Below are positions 29,074-39,951 of a stretch of DNA of 64,000 nt, piece by piece (position 1 is the stretch's first letter; the number at the start of each line of letters is the position of its first letter). The notes under the pieces were generated by a model that was not told the origin of the DNA, searched no databases, and was given only the letters and a program-made list of their open reading frames with translations. Origin of the DNA: Caulochytrium protostelioides (taxonomy: Eukaryota > Chytridiomycota > Caulochytriomycetes > Caulochytriales > Caulochytriaceae); the NCBI GenBank assembly GCA_003615045.1, contig ML014162.1, positions 1-64,000 on the forward strand. The letters run 5' to 3'. The position numbers were made by a program, and so were the translations under genes.

Positions 29074-32054
29074 AGACCTCGGCCACGCCGGCCTCCGACG
29101 CGCCGTCGCCGACGCCGCCGTCCCTCTCGCCGTCGCCCTCCCCGTCGCTCGCCACCTCGACCGCCACGTCGCTCGCGCCGTCGCCCGCGGCCTCCCGCCG
29201 CGCCTCGGCCGCGTCGCTCGGGGCGTCCGTCAAAGCCACGCTGCGGATCCCGCGTCCACGGCCGCCGATAGGAGCTCACGCCGAGGCGAGCGCCGGCACC
29301 AGCACCGACGCCCGTCTGGACGCGCTTCGTGATGCCCCGATGGACGGCGAGATCGATGCCGACGCGGGCGACGGCACTGCCGACGCTGACGGCGCGGACG
29401 ATGCCGACGCCGACGCTGACGGCGCGGGCGATGCCGACGCCGGCGACGGCGACGGCGATGGCGACCACGGCCATCCCGCGCCGTTGCCGGGACGAGCGCC
29501 GCTGTCCAAGACGGCGCGACGCGCACAGCGCCGCGCCGCCCGGGCCGCCGGCCGCCCACGGACGCCGCGGCTCGTGCGCAAGAAGCCGTGGGATGTCGTG
29601 GCCAACAAGATCCTCGCGGCGCTGCGGGCCAAAGACCCATACGGCTTCTTCCTGGAGCCCGTCGACACGCAGCTCGTGACGGACTACCTGTCGGTCGTCG
29701 CGACGCCGATGGACCTCGCGACCATGCAGCGCAAGCTGGATGCGCGCGTCTACCTGAGCCTCGACGAGGTGGCGCAGGACTTTGCGCTGCTGATCCGCAA
29801 CGCGAAAGCCTATAACGCGCCGTCGACCGTCTACTGGCGCCACGCGGACCGCCTCGAGCGCCAGGGCAACGCCATCTTCGAGCGCGAGAAGGAGCACGTC
29901 GCCACCCTGGAAGATCTCATGGCCGAGACCGCGCTCGCCAGCCATTCCGCTGCCGCTGCCGCCGCTGCCGCCGCCACGCATGCCGAGTCGGCCGCCGCCG
30001 CCGTCCATACGACCCCGGCCGCCGCCGCCGCCGCTGCCGCCGCGGGCCAGCTGCCCCACGCACGATCGGCCGCCGCCGCCGGGACGCCGCCGGCCGCCGC
30101 CCTGCCTGGCACTCCAGCGGCGAGCCCGTTCCTCCCGCGCTTCGGCAGCGCCGACGAGCGGATGGCGCCGCCGCGGCTCGCGCGGCGCGCGTCCATGATC
30201 GACTCGGCCGACGCCGTCGAGGCGCTCGCGCTGCATGCGGGTCCGCTGCCCCTGACGACTGCCGTCGCTGCTGCCGTCGCCGCCGACCCGTCGCCATCGC
30301 CGGCGCCGCCCCTCCACGGCGTGCCGCCCCTGGACGAGGCCGCGTGGATGAAGTTGAAGCATCAGACGCAGCTCGAGATCCGCATGCAGCAGCGGTCGCG
30401 GCCCGACGGCTCGTGCTGGCCGGACGCGCCGGACCCGTGGGCCGGGTGGCCCGTGGACCCGGGCGCGCTTGCCGACGACGCCTACCGCGCCGCCACGCTG
30501 CGGCCCGCGGCGCCCACGGCTGCCTCGCCGCTCCCCCCAAGCCTCCTGGTCGGCCGCGGCGGCGCGGCTGCGCTGCGGTCGCGGCTGATACGCTACCACG
30601 AGCACGACGCCGCCGACGAGCCGTATGAGGCCGTTGGCGACGTCTTGGTGCCCGTGGCCCCGTCGGCGGCGGCCGTGGCCGAGACGGACCGCCGCCTGGG
30701 CGCCTGGCCCGTGGGCCCGGGCGTCACGTGGCCGGCGCCCGCGACGGCGGTGCGGAAGGCGCTGGCGCGCCGCGCCGAGCAGATGCAGGTGCTGGCGCCG
30801 ACGCCGCTCGCGTTCAACTACCTGCGCAGCCTCGAGGCCTTCGGCGCGGCGCTCACATGCGCGCCGGCGCAGAACGCCGTCCACGACCGCATCAACCACG
30901 TCACCGAGGGCGGGTGGCGGCTCTTCCGCGCCGCGCGGCAGGTCGCGCCGCTCGTGGACGCCGCTCTCGCCGCGCCGCTCCCGCGGCAGGACCTCCAGAA
31001 CCTCCTTGCCTCCGCGAACGCGTCGCGCCGCGCTGTAGGCCCGCTCGCCATCGACCCGATCCACCTGTTGCCGTCCGTCGACCCGGCCACGACGGACGCC
31101 GCGGCGGCGCCAGCTCCGCCGTCCCCGACAGCATCGTCGCCCGTACCGCCGTCGGCCCCCGCCGCGCCGCCCCCGCCGCGGCCGCCCGCAAGCATCGCCG
31201 CCGGCCTGGGCGCCACCGTCCCGCTACCGAGTATCCTCGCAACGCCGCACTGGGGCCAGGTCGACGTCTACGGCACCATGATGTGGCACAGCGACCCCGT
31301 GCGCGCGGTGCTGGACGAAGCCGAGCAGCACTGTGTGCGGACGCCGGGCGACGACGTGGTCGCGCCGCTCGAGACGGAGGATGTAGCGGCGCTGTCGGCC
31401 GACAGCGCGTCCGTGCCGCCGCCGCCGGTGCTGCCGTCTACGTTCCGCCAGCGCCTCGCCGCCGAGAAGGGCATTGCCGCGCCCCTCCTGGCCAACATGT
31501 ATGACTACCACGCGCTCGTTCAGAGCGAAGCGCGGGAGGCCCGCGCGGCCTATGAGATGCCGGCCGCGCCGGCCGTGGTTGCCGTCGCAGCAACAGCTGC
31601 GGCCACAGCCGCGCCAGCGGAGGCGCCAGTGGAGGCATCAGTGACCACCGTCCTGGCGTCTCCCGTCCCCTCGGAGTGGCCTGCCGTCTCGGAGATGGCC
31701 GCAGCGTCGGTGCCGACGGCGCCACCCTCGCCATCGACCGCGCCCGGCGGTGGGTCCGCCCCCCCGCCCTCAGCCCCGACGGCTCCTCCACCGCGCCGGC
31801 TCACCGTCGTGCGCGCCGGCCGCGCCCTGGCGGAGCGACGGCAGCGCCTGGAGCAGATCCGCCAGCGCCTTGTCTACTTGACCGACCGCGTCGCGCGGTG
31901 CGATACGTCCCACGTCTTCTTGACGCCGCTGGCGCCCAAGCCGCCGGTGCCGGCCGCGACCGATGCCGCCCCGACGGCGCCGAGGACATTGCCGCCGCCG
32001 CCGCCCCTGGCGCCACCCTCGGTCGTGCCGTCCGCGCCGCCTGCCGCAGGATGA
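29034..32054 (+). CDS. Bromodomain protein of BRD7/BRD9 type
   Basis: A putative acetyl-lysine reader of chromatin. The ATG at 29034 sits in a good context (gccgccATGG) and gives 1,006 residues. The N-terminus is Ala/Pro/Ser-rich with an Asp/Gly/Ala repeat stretch and a basic patch (RRAQRRAARAAGR). The single bromodomain spans about residues 184-297: KKPWDVVANKILAALRAKDP, YGFFLEPVDTQLVTDY and VVATPMDLATMQRKLDA in the ZA loop, then DFALLIRNAKAYN with the acetyl-lysine-binding Asn before APSTVYWRHA. The DPxGFF and NAxxYNxPxTxY pattern is that of BRD7/BRD9, subunits of SWI/SNF-type complexes in animals and plants. The rest is long and mostly disordered, with the helical segment LAERRQRLEQIRQRLVYLTD near the end. 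It is longer than animal BRD7/9 (about 600-650). Convergent with CDC123, 106 bp apart. Confidence 0.82.
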
Positions 32055-32160
32055 GCCTTCATTGCGATGACCGCATCAATCGAAGTCCTCGCCAAGGTCA
32101 ATCACGCTGTGATTGGTACATAAATCGAGTTGATCAATGGGATGAGGACAGCGAGAGTCG

Positions 32161-33606
32161 TTATGAGGACGGCGCCGCCGACGGGGAGGTCGATGAGGAG
32201 GGCGAGGATGATGCGGCGGTCTGGACAGCGCCCTGGACTTCTTCCATCCATTGCTTGGCAAACTGCTCGATCGAGACGCCGTTGGACATATCGATGACCT
32301 CGCGCGGGAGCCGGTTGGAGCTGAACGCCGGCGCGAGGCTGGACGAGGCTTCCTGGGCCGACCGCACGAACCGCTGCGCGGGGCCCATCGCGCCGCCGAC
32401 GGGCATCGCGTCCAGCTCGGCCCAGTCGAAGAGCAGCGCGTCGGTCTGGGGCGACCACGGGTTGAAGTCCATCACCCAGACCTTGTGCGTTGTCGACTGG
32501 ATGTACACGTCCAACACGTAGGTTTGGCACGGGAACGTGCGGGCAACCTCGTCGCGGAAGAAGCGGACAATGCGTTCGGTGTGGGTGGCAAAGTCGTTGG
32601 TAAGGAAGTCGTAGTAGTTGGCCATGTCGCGCTGGCTGATCGCGACGATCTGGCCCTCCCGCACAAAGCAACGGAACTCGAGCGACGGGATCAGCATCAC
32701 CCATTTGCGCAGCACCAATTCATAGCGCGCTGCGGGTTCCGGCGCTGACTTCTGATCCTGAGTCTGAGCTTGGCCGTCGGGCGTCACGGCGCAGTGCTCA
32801 TAGGGCCAGTCCAGGTCGTGTACGATAAAGTCCGATGACTTGAGCAGGAGCAGGACGTCCGAGAAGGAACGGCACTCGAGCGTTCCGTTGAAGGACATCC
32901 ACGCGGCGTCGCGGGGCGCGGACCAGTTGAGTTTCGGGAATACCCGGCCGCCGAGACTGTCGATGGCCGCGGCGACCTGCGCCGCGAGTTCGGGGAAGTC
33001 AGGCACCGCGTCGCCGATGCTTGATGCATCATCGTCGTCGTCGTCGTCGTCGTTGTTTTCCACGGCGGCAGCGTTGCCATCCAGCGACGCCGTCGGGTCG
33101 GCGTCGGCCGCGCCCGCCGCCTCCGCCTCGCTGTCACTAGCGGCATCCGGCAGAAAGACCCGATCGGCCGTCAGGTAGCGGAGAAACGCGGGCGTCAGCG
33201 GCTTCAGGATGGCCGAGCGGACCGTATGGCGGCGGAACCGCGGGTACCACGCGGAAAAGACGCATGCATCGATCTCTTCGCGCGTCACCTGGTGCGCGTC
33301 CAGCACGCGGGGGGCCGCTGCCGCTGCTGGTGAGGGCGTCGACGCCGGCGGGTCGGGCGTGGCGACACCGGTGCGGCCCATGCGATCGAGGAGGTCGCGC
33401 AGCGCGGCGTCCGTCAGTGGCGCGGCGTCGTCCGAGCCAGGACGCCGCTCGATGGGCACGAACGGGATGCGCATCCGCGGCGCGCCCGCGCTGTCCACCG
33501 ACCACGCGCTGCCGCTGTCTGAGTCCGAGTCCGAGCCCGAGCCCGAGGTATGATCTTCGTCCGGTTCCGGTGCCGGTGACGGCATGTTGCTCAGCAGGCC
33601 CGGCAT
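32161..33606 (-). CDS. CDC123: CDC123 (D123) eIF2 assembly factor
   Basis: An ATP-grasp-type chaperone needed to assemble the eIF2 translation-initiation complex, mainly by binding eIF2 gamma. The 481-residue frame has an acidic, Ser/Asp-rich N-terminus. Then come the family blocks: ACVFSAWYPRFRRHTVRSAI, FPKLNWSAPRDAAWM, SDVLLLLKSSDFIVHDL, LVLRKWVMLIPSLEFRCFVR, IVAISQRDMANYYDFL, FPCQTYVLDVYI and VWVMDFNPWSPQTDALLFDW. The LNWSAPRDA and DFNPW motifs are diagnostic. An acidic insert (an Asp run) lies in the middle. The ATG at 33606 is clean. It is the first of three consecutive minus-strand genes. Confidence 0.96.
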   Translation of the reverse strand: MPGLLSNMPSPAPEPDEDHTSGSGSDSDSDSGSAWSVDSAGAPRMRIPFVPIERRPGSDDAAPLTDAALRDLLDRMGRTGVATPDPPASTPSPAAAAAPRVLDAHQVTREEIDACVFSAWYPRFRRHTVRSAILKPLTPAFLRYLTADRVFLPDAASDSEAEAAGAADADPTASLDGNAAAVENNDDDDDDDDASSIGDAVPDFPELAAQVAAAIDSLGGRVFPKLNWSAPRDAAWMSFNGTLECRSFSDVLLLLKSSDFIVHDLDWPYEHCAVTPDGQAQTQDQKSAPEPAARYELVLRKWVMLIPSLEFRCFVREGQIVAISQRDMANYYDFLTNDFATHTERIVRFFRDEVARTFPCQTYVLDVYIQSTTHKVWVMDFNPWSPQTDALLFDWAELDAMPVGGAMGPAQRFVRSAQEASSSLAPAFSSNRLPREVIDMSNGVSIEQFAKQWMEEVQGAVQTAASSSPSSSTSPSAAPSS

Positions 33607-34098
33607 GGCGGGAAAAACGTCGAGACGGGCAGCGGCGGTCGCGGGAGAAGGGGGGAGAGCGCCTCGAGCGGAGTTTTCGAGGCGATGGACCTGTGGGCGT
33701 CGGAGTTACGCGGGCGAAATAAAAATACCAGACGAATGAACCACCCGGGTCGATGTGGTCTCGACGCATGGGCCTCACCTGCCGTTCACGCTTCCCCGCA
33801 GCCATGATTGCCGAATCCTTCGGTGACTTCTGTGGAGTCTTATCCAAGTACATGAGCCTCGTTGGTGACATCACTTTGGCGGGGATCCTGCGACCCACGG
33901 GACGATTTTCTCTTTTCGACCGGCCGACGCCACACGGATCATCAGGATGGCACGCCATCGCCAGAAAGAGCCACTGTACGGATCAGCCCTCTAGAAGAAA
34001 AGAAAGCTGCAGCCGTCCACACTGGGCAACCCTAACCTGGCCACGCACGGATCTGTAATCCTCAACGAACATGGATGTCATACCGATTAAACGCGCAC
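33607..34098. other. Intergenic between CDC123 start and the nucleoporin stop
   Basis: 492 bases with no coding signal. It should contain the CDC123 promoter (minus strand) and the 3' region of the nucleoporin gene. Confidence 0.55.
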
Positions 34099-37000
34099 TT
34101 ATGCAGAGATCCAGGCCGTTTCAGGCTGCTGGTCGAGCTGCGCCAGCGCGGACTGGGAGACGCTCGCCAGCAGATGCTCGAGCCGGTCGGCAGCAAGGAA
34201 CGCGTGGTAGAGGCCATACTCCTCGGAGGCAACGAGGTTCACGACGCGGACGCTGTGATCCAAGTTTTCCGGCAGCACGTCGCGCGTCTCGTAAAGGATC
34301 TGCTGCAGCGAGAGCACCACGTGGGGCATGTACAGCGTGCGCAAGCGCTCCAGCTCGCGCGACCGCACCGCCGCATGCCCGCGGCTCAGCCCGCGACACA
34401 GGTCGCTTTCGAGCCACCCGGACGTCGCGAGCGCATAGAGCTGCCGCTCGCAGCGCTGGGTCTGCGCCACAAGCTCCGTCTGCCACGCCGCGTACGCCGC
34501 GGCTCCCTGCGCATCGACGGCGCCGCGCGCGCTCGCTGGACCATACTGCCAGAAGTGCGCGTGCCACGTGCCGAGCGACTGCAGCGCCTCCAGCAGCTGC
34601 CGGTACGCCACGTGTTCCTGCACCGCGGCACACATCATGCGCGCTTCGCTCTGGACTCCGCTCGCGTCGTCCATCGTGCGCTCGTCGCTTTCCGCCACAG
34701 CCGCCCCGGATCGAGTGGTGCGGCCGCCGTCCGCCGCACTCTTGGAGCCGGCCGTCGTGGGCGCCGCCAAGGCAGCCGCCGCAGCGTCGGCGGCGTCGGA
34801 CGCCGCCATCGGACTGTCGGCGTCGGAGGCGTCGGTCGGCTCGTCCATCCAGCGCTCATCAATGACGTTGCGCGGGAGCGCCCCGAGCGTCGGCGCCACG
34901 AGGTGGATCTTGCCGGCGCCGAGCGCACGGCGAATCAGGTAGTTGCTCTGCAGCAGGGCGTCCGCATACGTAGACGGCGACGCGGTGAGCCACTCGAGTG
35001 CGCGGATCAGGTAGTGGTCCATCGGCGACGGCGGGTCGGCCAGGCTCGCGATCACGGTCTCCCGGACGGGAGACAGCGCGGCCGCCGCCGTCGAGCCGCC
35101 GGACGCCGAGGAGGCCGCGCCCTGGCCGTCACCGCCGGCAACGGGGGCCGCTTGGAAGGTGAGCAGGACGGCTTGGCGGCAGATGGGGTCGATGTCGAGG
35201 CCGTGGCGGCGCGCGCTGTCGAGCAGCCCCCAGCGCGTCGTGATGTCGGCGTCCACATTCTTGAGAAAGTGGGCATAGAGATCGACCTGCGCCGTGCGTG
35301 GGAGGAAGCGGGCGTAAAGGGCGACGTCGTCGTTCTTGCGCGCCGAGACGAGCAGGTTCGCGTATGCTTCGAGGATGCGTTCGGCGGGAGCAAGCGGCGT
35401 CGGGCCGTGGGGCGTCGCCGCGCCGCGGCCGTGCTCCAGCGCATATTGCGTCGGCAGGAAGTCCCGCAGGATCAGCACGAGATGTGCCATGAACCGCAGG
35501 CGGTGCGGGAACAACGGCGACATGGCCGTCTGGCCAGACATGACGGCGCTCATTTCATCCACAAACTGTCCGTACAGCTCGTGGACGTGGTCCAGAATGA
35601 GGGAGGCCTGCGCCTCGTGGAAGGGGTGCTGCTGGCGCCGGCCGGCGCCACCCGCCGTCGCGGGCACGGCCGCCGCGTCTTCCTGGATAGCCTGGGCCAC
35701 GTCTGCCAGAATCGCTTCAGGCGTCGCGTCATACCGCGCCAGCGCAAACTCCTCGGACGCCCGCGGCGCCGCCGCCGTCAGCGCGGACGACGGTTCAGCC
35801 GCGGCGGCCGCGGCATCGGCGGCATGGGAAGCGTCCAGAGCGGCCTCGACCTCGGCCTCGAGGCGCGCGCGGTACCGCACCCAGAGGTGGTCTTCCCAGG
35901 ACTGGCAGACAGCGAGCGCGTGGTCGATGGCGCCCGCGAGGACGGCGTACGTGGCGCGCTGGAACTTGCCGAGCCGCGGCTCGGCGGCGGCGGCGCGCGC
36001 CGCCAGCTTGAACAGGCGGTGGTTGGCGTTGCCGCCAACGACGATCGCGTCCGTGGCGTCGTCCGCCCCGGCGCCGTCGGCGCCGCGGCGCGCGAGGGCG
36101 TCGCCGTCCAGCAGGGTGTCGCGGCGCCGGATCGAGCCAAGCAGCACGGCGGCCTGCCACGGCGCGTCGCATGCGCGGCACGCGTCAATGGCGTCCATCA
36201 GCCTGCCGCGGCGCAGGGCGAGAAAGATGCGCTGCGCGAGCTGCTCGTTCTCGTACGTCGCATCGTCGCCCGCGAGGGGCTTGCCCTCACGCAGCGGGGC
36301 GTCGGGGTCGTACTCGGAGACGAGGGGCGCGCTGCCCGGCTGCCGGTCCGCGTGGCGCAGCGCCTTGAGGGTCGCCGGGCGGTAGTGCTTGCGCAGCGGC
36401 GTCGGCGGCGGCGGCGGCGCCATCGCCTCTATCCATGCGCACACGACGGGCGTCTCGCTGCGGTCCATGCGGTCGCGCAGCCGCCGCGTGTCCGAGACAT
36501 AGGGATGCGGCGGCCGCGGCGGTGTCAAAGCCGCCGTCGACGCGGCGGCGGCGCGCTGGAGGCTCTGCTGGCGGACCCGGTGCTGGAGGAGCCGTGCCAC
36601 GAGGTTCCACGTGTTGGCCTCGAGCGCCCAGCTCTGGGCCTCGGCGGCGGTCGCGTCAAGGTCGGTCGCGCCGTCGGGGACCTCGAGGCGGTGGCGCGCC
36701 TGGGCCAGCGCGTCGCGGCAGACGGCCTCCCATCCCTCGCACGTGGCGACGATGTGGCGCAGCGCGTCGTCCGGCTCGGCGGTGCCCAGGTGGCCCGCGA
36801 GCACGCGGTGGAAGGCGTCGAAGGCGGGCCCAATCGCGTGCGGCGTGCCCGACGCATCGACGATCACGTCGTCCGGCACAAACGACGCCGCGGGCGCCGC
36901 CGCGGGCGCCACGACGCCGGCGTCGGGCCGTCGCCAGCCGCCGTCGCCCGGTGCGGACGGCGTGGCGGCCGCCGCCATCGCCGAGCGCGTGAACGGCGAG

Positions 37001-37242
37001 AGGGGCGGCGGCAGGGCGTGGGCCCCGGCGCGGCCCGCCCACGGCGCGGCCCACCCGCGGCCGCGGCGGGAGGACGCGAGCAGATCGTCAAAGGTCAGAC
37101 CGGCGGGCGCCGCAGGCGTGTTGGCGGCGCCGAGGCCGAGGCCCGGGGTCGCGTGCGGCGTGGCCGTGGCGGGCATCGCGAGCAGGCTGCTCGGGGCGCC
37201 GGGGCCCACGGAGCGCCGCGTGATCGGCGTTGCAGCGGCCAT
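34099..37242 (-). CDS. NUP84: Nucleoporin NUP84/NUP107 (Y-complex scaffold)
   Basis: A structural subunit of the Y-shaped outer-ring complex of the nuclear pore. The 1,047-residue frame starts at the ATG at 37242. The N-terminus is low-complexity, and from about residue 125 the protein is alpha-solenoid. Family-like blocks include WALEANTWNLVARLLQHRV, the YRPATLKALRHADR segment, LALRRGRLMDAIDACRACDA followed by PWQAAVLLG (the ACE1 trunk), and the C-terminal MPHVVLSLQQILYETRD with VNLVASEEYGLYHAF, close to the NUP107 tail. Ala-rich inserts make it longer than human NUP107 (about 925). The assignment to NUP84/107 rests on the trunk and tail together. It lies between CDC123 and SUB2 on the same strand. 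Confidence 0.87.
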   Translation of the reverse strand: MAAATPITRRSVGPGAPSSLLAMPATATPHATPGLGLGAANTPAAPAGLTFDDLLASSRRGRGWAAPWAGRAGAHALPPPLSPFTRSAMAAAATPSAPGDGGWRRPDAGVVAPAAAPAASFVPDDVIVDASGTPHAIGPAFDAFHRVLAGHLGTAEPDDALRHIVATCEGWEAVCRDALAQARHRLEVPDGATDLDATAAEAQSWALEANTWNLVARLLQHRVRQQSLQRAAAASTAALTPPRPPHPYVSDTRRLRDRMDRSETPVVCAWIEAMAPPPPPTPLRKHYRPATLKALRHADRQPGSAPLVSEYDPDAPLREGKPLAGDDATYENEQLAQRIFLALRRGRLMDAIDACRACDAPWQAAVLLGSIRRRDTLLDGDALARRGADGAGADDATDAIVVGGNANHRLFKLAARAAAAEPRLGKFQRATYAVLAGAIDHALAVCQSWEDHLWVRYRARLEAEVEAALDASHAADAAAAAAEPSSALTAAAPRASEEFALARYDATPEAILADVAQAIQEDAAAVPATAGGAGRRQQHPFHEAQASLILDHVHELYGQFVDEMSAVMSGQTAMSPLFPHRLRFMAHLVLILRDFLPTQYALEHGRGAATPHGPTPLAPAERILEAYANLLVSARKNDDVALYARFLPRTAQVDLYAHFLKNVDADITTRWGLLDSARRHGLDIDPICRQAVLLTFQAAPVAGGDGQGAASSASGGSTAAAALSPVRETVIASLADPPSPMDHYLIRALEWLTASPSTYADALLQSNYLIRRALGAGKIHLVAPTLGALPRNVIDERWMDEPTDASDADSPMAASDAADAAAAALAAPTTAGSKSAADGGRTTRSGAAVAESDERTMDDASGVQSEARMMCAAVQEHVAYRQLLEALQSLGTWHAHFWQYGPASARGAVDAQGAAAYAAWQTELVAQTQRCERQLYALATSGWLESDLCRGLSRGHAAVRSRELERLRTLYMPHVVLSLQQILYETRDVLPENLDHSVRVVNLVASEEYGLYHAFLAADRLEHLLASVSQSALAQLDQQPETAWISA

Positions 37243-38147
37243 CACGACGTGCACGAGGACGAGGGTCGACAGCAGCGCGGCGCGGCGAGAGAGGGGTCCG
37301 TCTCGGGTTCACCACGAGGCCGCCGTCGCGCGCCGTGGGCTTCAGCAGTCGTCAGCCGCCAGCAGTCGTCGCCCGCCGTCGTCAGCTGCCGCCGTCGCGC
37401 GGGATCAGGCTGCGTGAAATACCGCGCCGCGCGGTATAAGTATCAATACACCCCCCGAAGGCGGTCGCCGTCAGCTCCGCGGACGGCGTCAATGGCCAAA
37501 GGGGTCCGGTCGCGTCGCGCAGGGTGGCCAGGAGCGTGGTCGGAGGGCGTCGACGCGTCGCTGGGGAGAGAGGTCCGTGTTGACGGGGTGCACGGGTCGT
37601 CCAAGCTCGATGTAGACGACGCGTCTCCATGGGCCCCCGAGACGCCGCGATGATGTGACGGCGCTGGTGTCGGCGGCCACGGCGCCGTGTGGCTCGCAGA
37701 TATCGTGCTGACGGCGCGGAGAACAGCCCGCGGCTGCCGCCGCCGCCGCCGCCGCCGCCGGGAAGGAGGGGACCGGCGCGCCCACGGCTTGGCGGTGCTC
37801 GCGGCAGCGACCCCCCGCCGACGTCTTTCGCGCAGCGAGACAAAGGCGAGCATCGGGCGCGGTGCGGCGTGCATCCCCTGCCTGGCGGGACCGCTCTTGT
37901 CTCGGAGCGACACGCGGGGATCCATGTATCACAGTAGCGCCCTCCCTATCCATTTCTATGCTGCAGCGTGTACCACCGTCTTCAAACCATTCGGCTCGCC
38001 CTCCCGGATCATCCATCCGTGGTCCTAGATTTAGCAGAGCCTGGCACGCCAGACGCGGCGGCCAAGCAAGATCGTATAAACAAAAGATAACAAGAGAGGG
38101 CGGTGGAGTGTTGTTACAGATGGAAACCGCGACGCGATGCGATGCGA
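37243..38147. other. Intergenic between the nucleoporin start and the SUB2 stop
   Basis: No gene is seen. It should hold the nucleoporin promoter. Frames that run on from SUB2 in the ORF sense are non-homologous read-through. Confidence 0.55.
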
Positions 38148-39951
38148 CTAGGACGGCATGTAGGTGGCCTTGTCGATGTGCTCGGGCAGCGGGGTCATGG
38201 AGACCTCGAAGCGGGCCTGAATCTGGTCGAGAATGGCCTTGTCGGCGTCGGAGGCGACGAAGGTGATGCCCAGACCGAGAGTGCCGAAACGGCCGGCGCG
38301 GCCCACGCGGTGCAGGTAGGCGTCGGCGGCGTCGGGCATGTCGTAGTTGATGACGATGTTGACGCGCTCGACATCGATGCCGCGGCCAAAGACATCGGTG
38401 GCGACCAGGATGCGCTGGCTGAAGTCCTTGAAGGACTTGTAGCGCGCGATGCGCTCTTCCTGCGGCATTCCGCCGTGGATGCAGATGCTCGGGAAGTTGC
38501 AGTCGTTGAGGAGCTTGTTGAGCTGGTCGGCGCGGCTGACGCTGTTCACAAAGATGCAGACCTGGTTGAACTCGAGCTGGTCGAGCAGGTCGTTCAGCTG
38601 GCGCGTCTTGGCCTTCTCCTCGACGTGCAGGTAGTGCTGCTGGAGGCCGTGCAGCGTCAACTTGGACTCGTCGTCGACATAGATCTCCAGCGGGTTCTGC
38701 ATGAACTTCTTGCAGATCGGGCGGATCTCCTTGCTCAGCGTTGCGCTGAACATGAGCGTCTGCTTGTTGTGTGGTGTCGCGCGGAAGATGTCCTGGACGT
38801 TCTTGCGCATGTCTGCTCACGAAAACGGGAAGTAGCGTGAATAAGAGAGGTGAGTCAATACTTTCGGCTTCAAGAAAGGCAATGAAAAGGCAGGCAAGAC
38901 AAAAGAGCAATGGCGAGATCTGGTTGCGGGGATCAGATTTCATAACAATGTTCTCTTGAGCGAGCAGCGTGGCCGAAGCCATCATCTGCCGCTTCGAAGA
39001 GCTGGGTTTATATAAAAGCATATTAACGGTCATCCTATCCGAAGCGGATCCGCCACATTGCCTTTTGCCGGGTGCCTGTGCGAAGGCATGTTTTCGCAAG
39101 GAATGCGTGAACACGTCCAGAGAGCTTAACTTACCAAGCGACTCGAGCATGCGGTCACACTCGTCGAGCACGAACTGGCGCACGTGAGACAGGTCCAGGG
39201 ACCCGTCGCGGATGAGCCCGAGCACACGGCCGGGGGTGCCCACCACGATGTGCGGGTAAGCTTCCGGGGAGAGCGCGCTGCCCGCGGGCGGCTTGAAGAG
39301 GGCCATGTGCTGGCGCACCGGGACGCCGCCGTAGACGACGGCCGTGCGGACACCGGGCATGTACTTGCTGAAGCGCTGATACTCGGCGCGGATCTGGTAA
39401 GCCAGCTCGCGCGTGTGGCAGAGCACGACGACCTGCACCGGCGTCGGGGTGATGGTCGCCGCCGGCGCGACGTTGTCCTCGGCCTTGAGCGGGGTGCTCG
39501 CGGCGGCGGCGTCGGTGCCCGCGGCCGGCGCCGTCGACGACGCTGCTGCGGCCGTCGGCGCCGCAATGTCGAGCTGCTGCAGTGTCGACAGCACAAACAC
39601 CGCCGTCTTGCCCATACCGGACTTGGCCTGGCACAGGACGTCCATCCCGAGAATGGCCTGCGGAATGCACTCCTGCTGGACCTCCGAGGGGTGCTCGAAA
39701 CCACAGTCGACGACTGCGCGGAGCAGCTCGGGTTTCAAGAGCAGGTCACGGAAGCCGGTGGCGTGGACACCGACGTAGGATCCCTTCTTGGCAGCAGCAT
39801 CGGCGCCGCCCGCGGCGGCCGTCGCATCACCGTCCGGGGCCGCCGTGGCCGCGGCATCGTCGACCTTCGAGGTGAGCGCGGCCGAGGCAGTCGGGGGAGG
39901 GAGGTAGTCATCCTCTTCCTCGTAGTCGATGAGGTCGTCTTGGTCGGCCAT
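38148..39951 (-). CDS. SUB2: DEAD/DECD-box RNA helicase SUB2/UAP56
   Basis: An ATPase of the TREX complex that couples splicing to mRNA export. Exon 1 (39951-39135) encodes [18 protein letters not shown], the Q-motif region [20 protein letters not shown], motif [31 protein letters not shown] and the signature DECD at residues 263-266. A GTAAGT donor follows at 39134, and the intron (322 nt) ends in GAGCAG at 38813. Exon 2 (38812-38148) restores the Asp of [11 protein letters not shown] and continues with [72 protein letters not shown] and [19 protein letters not shown]. Spliced length is 493 residues. An unusual Ala/Thr-rich insert of about 40 residues sits at about 127-167, between motif I and CHTREL, explaining most of the excess over the usual 430 or so. 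Confidence 0.97.

Noticed and set aside
28752-31064. A 770-codon minus-strand open frame
   Set aside because: Antisense to the bromodomain gene; no recognisable domain and a biased composition.
34075-37653. A 1,192-codon plus-strand open frame
   Set aside because: Antisense to the NUP84/NUP107 gene and Arg-rich throughout; no domain.
37489-38147. Continuation of the minus-strand SUB2 open frame past its stop
   Set aside because: The continuation is in a frame different from exon 2 and has no homology; exon 2 ends at a normal C-terminus with a stop at 38148-38150.
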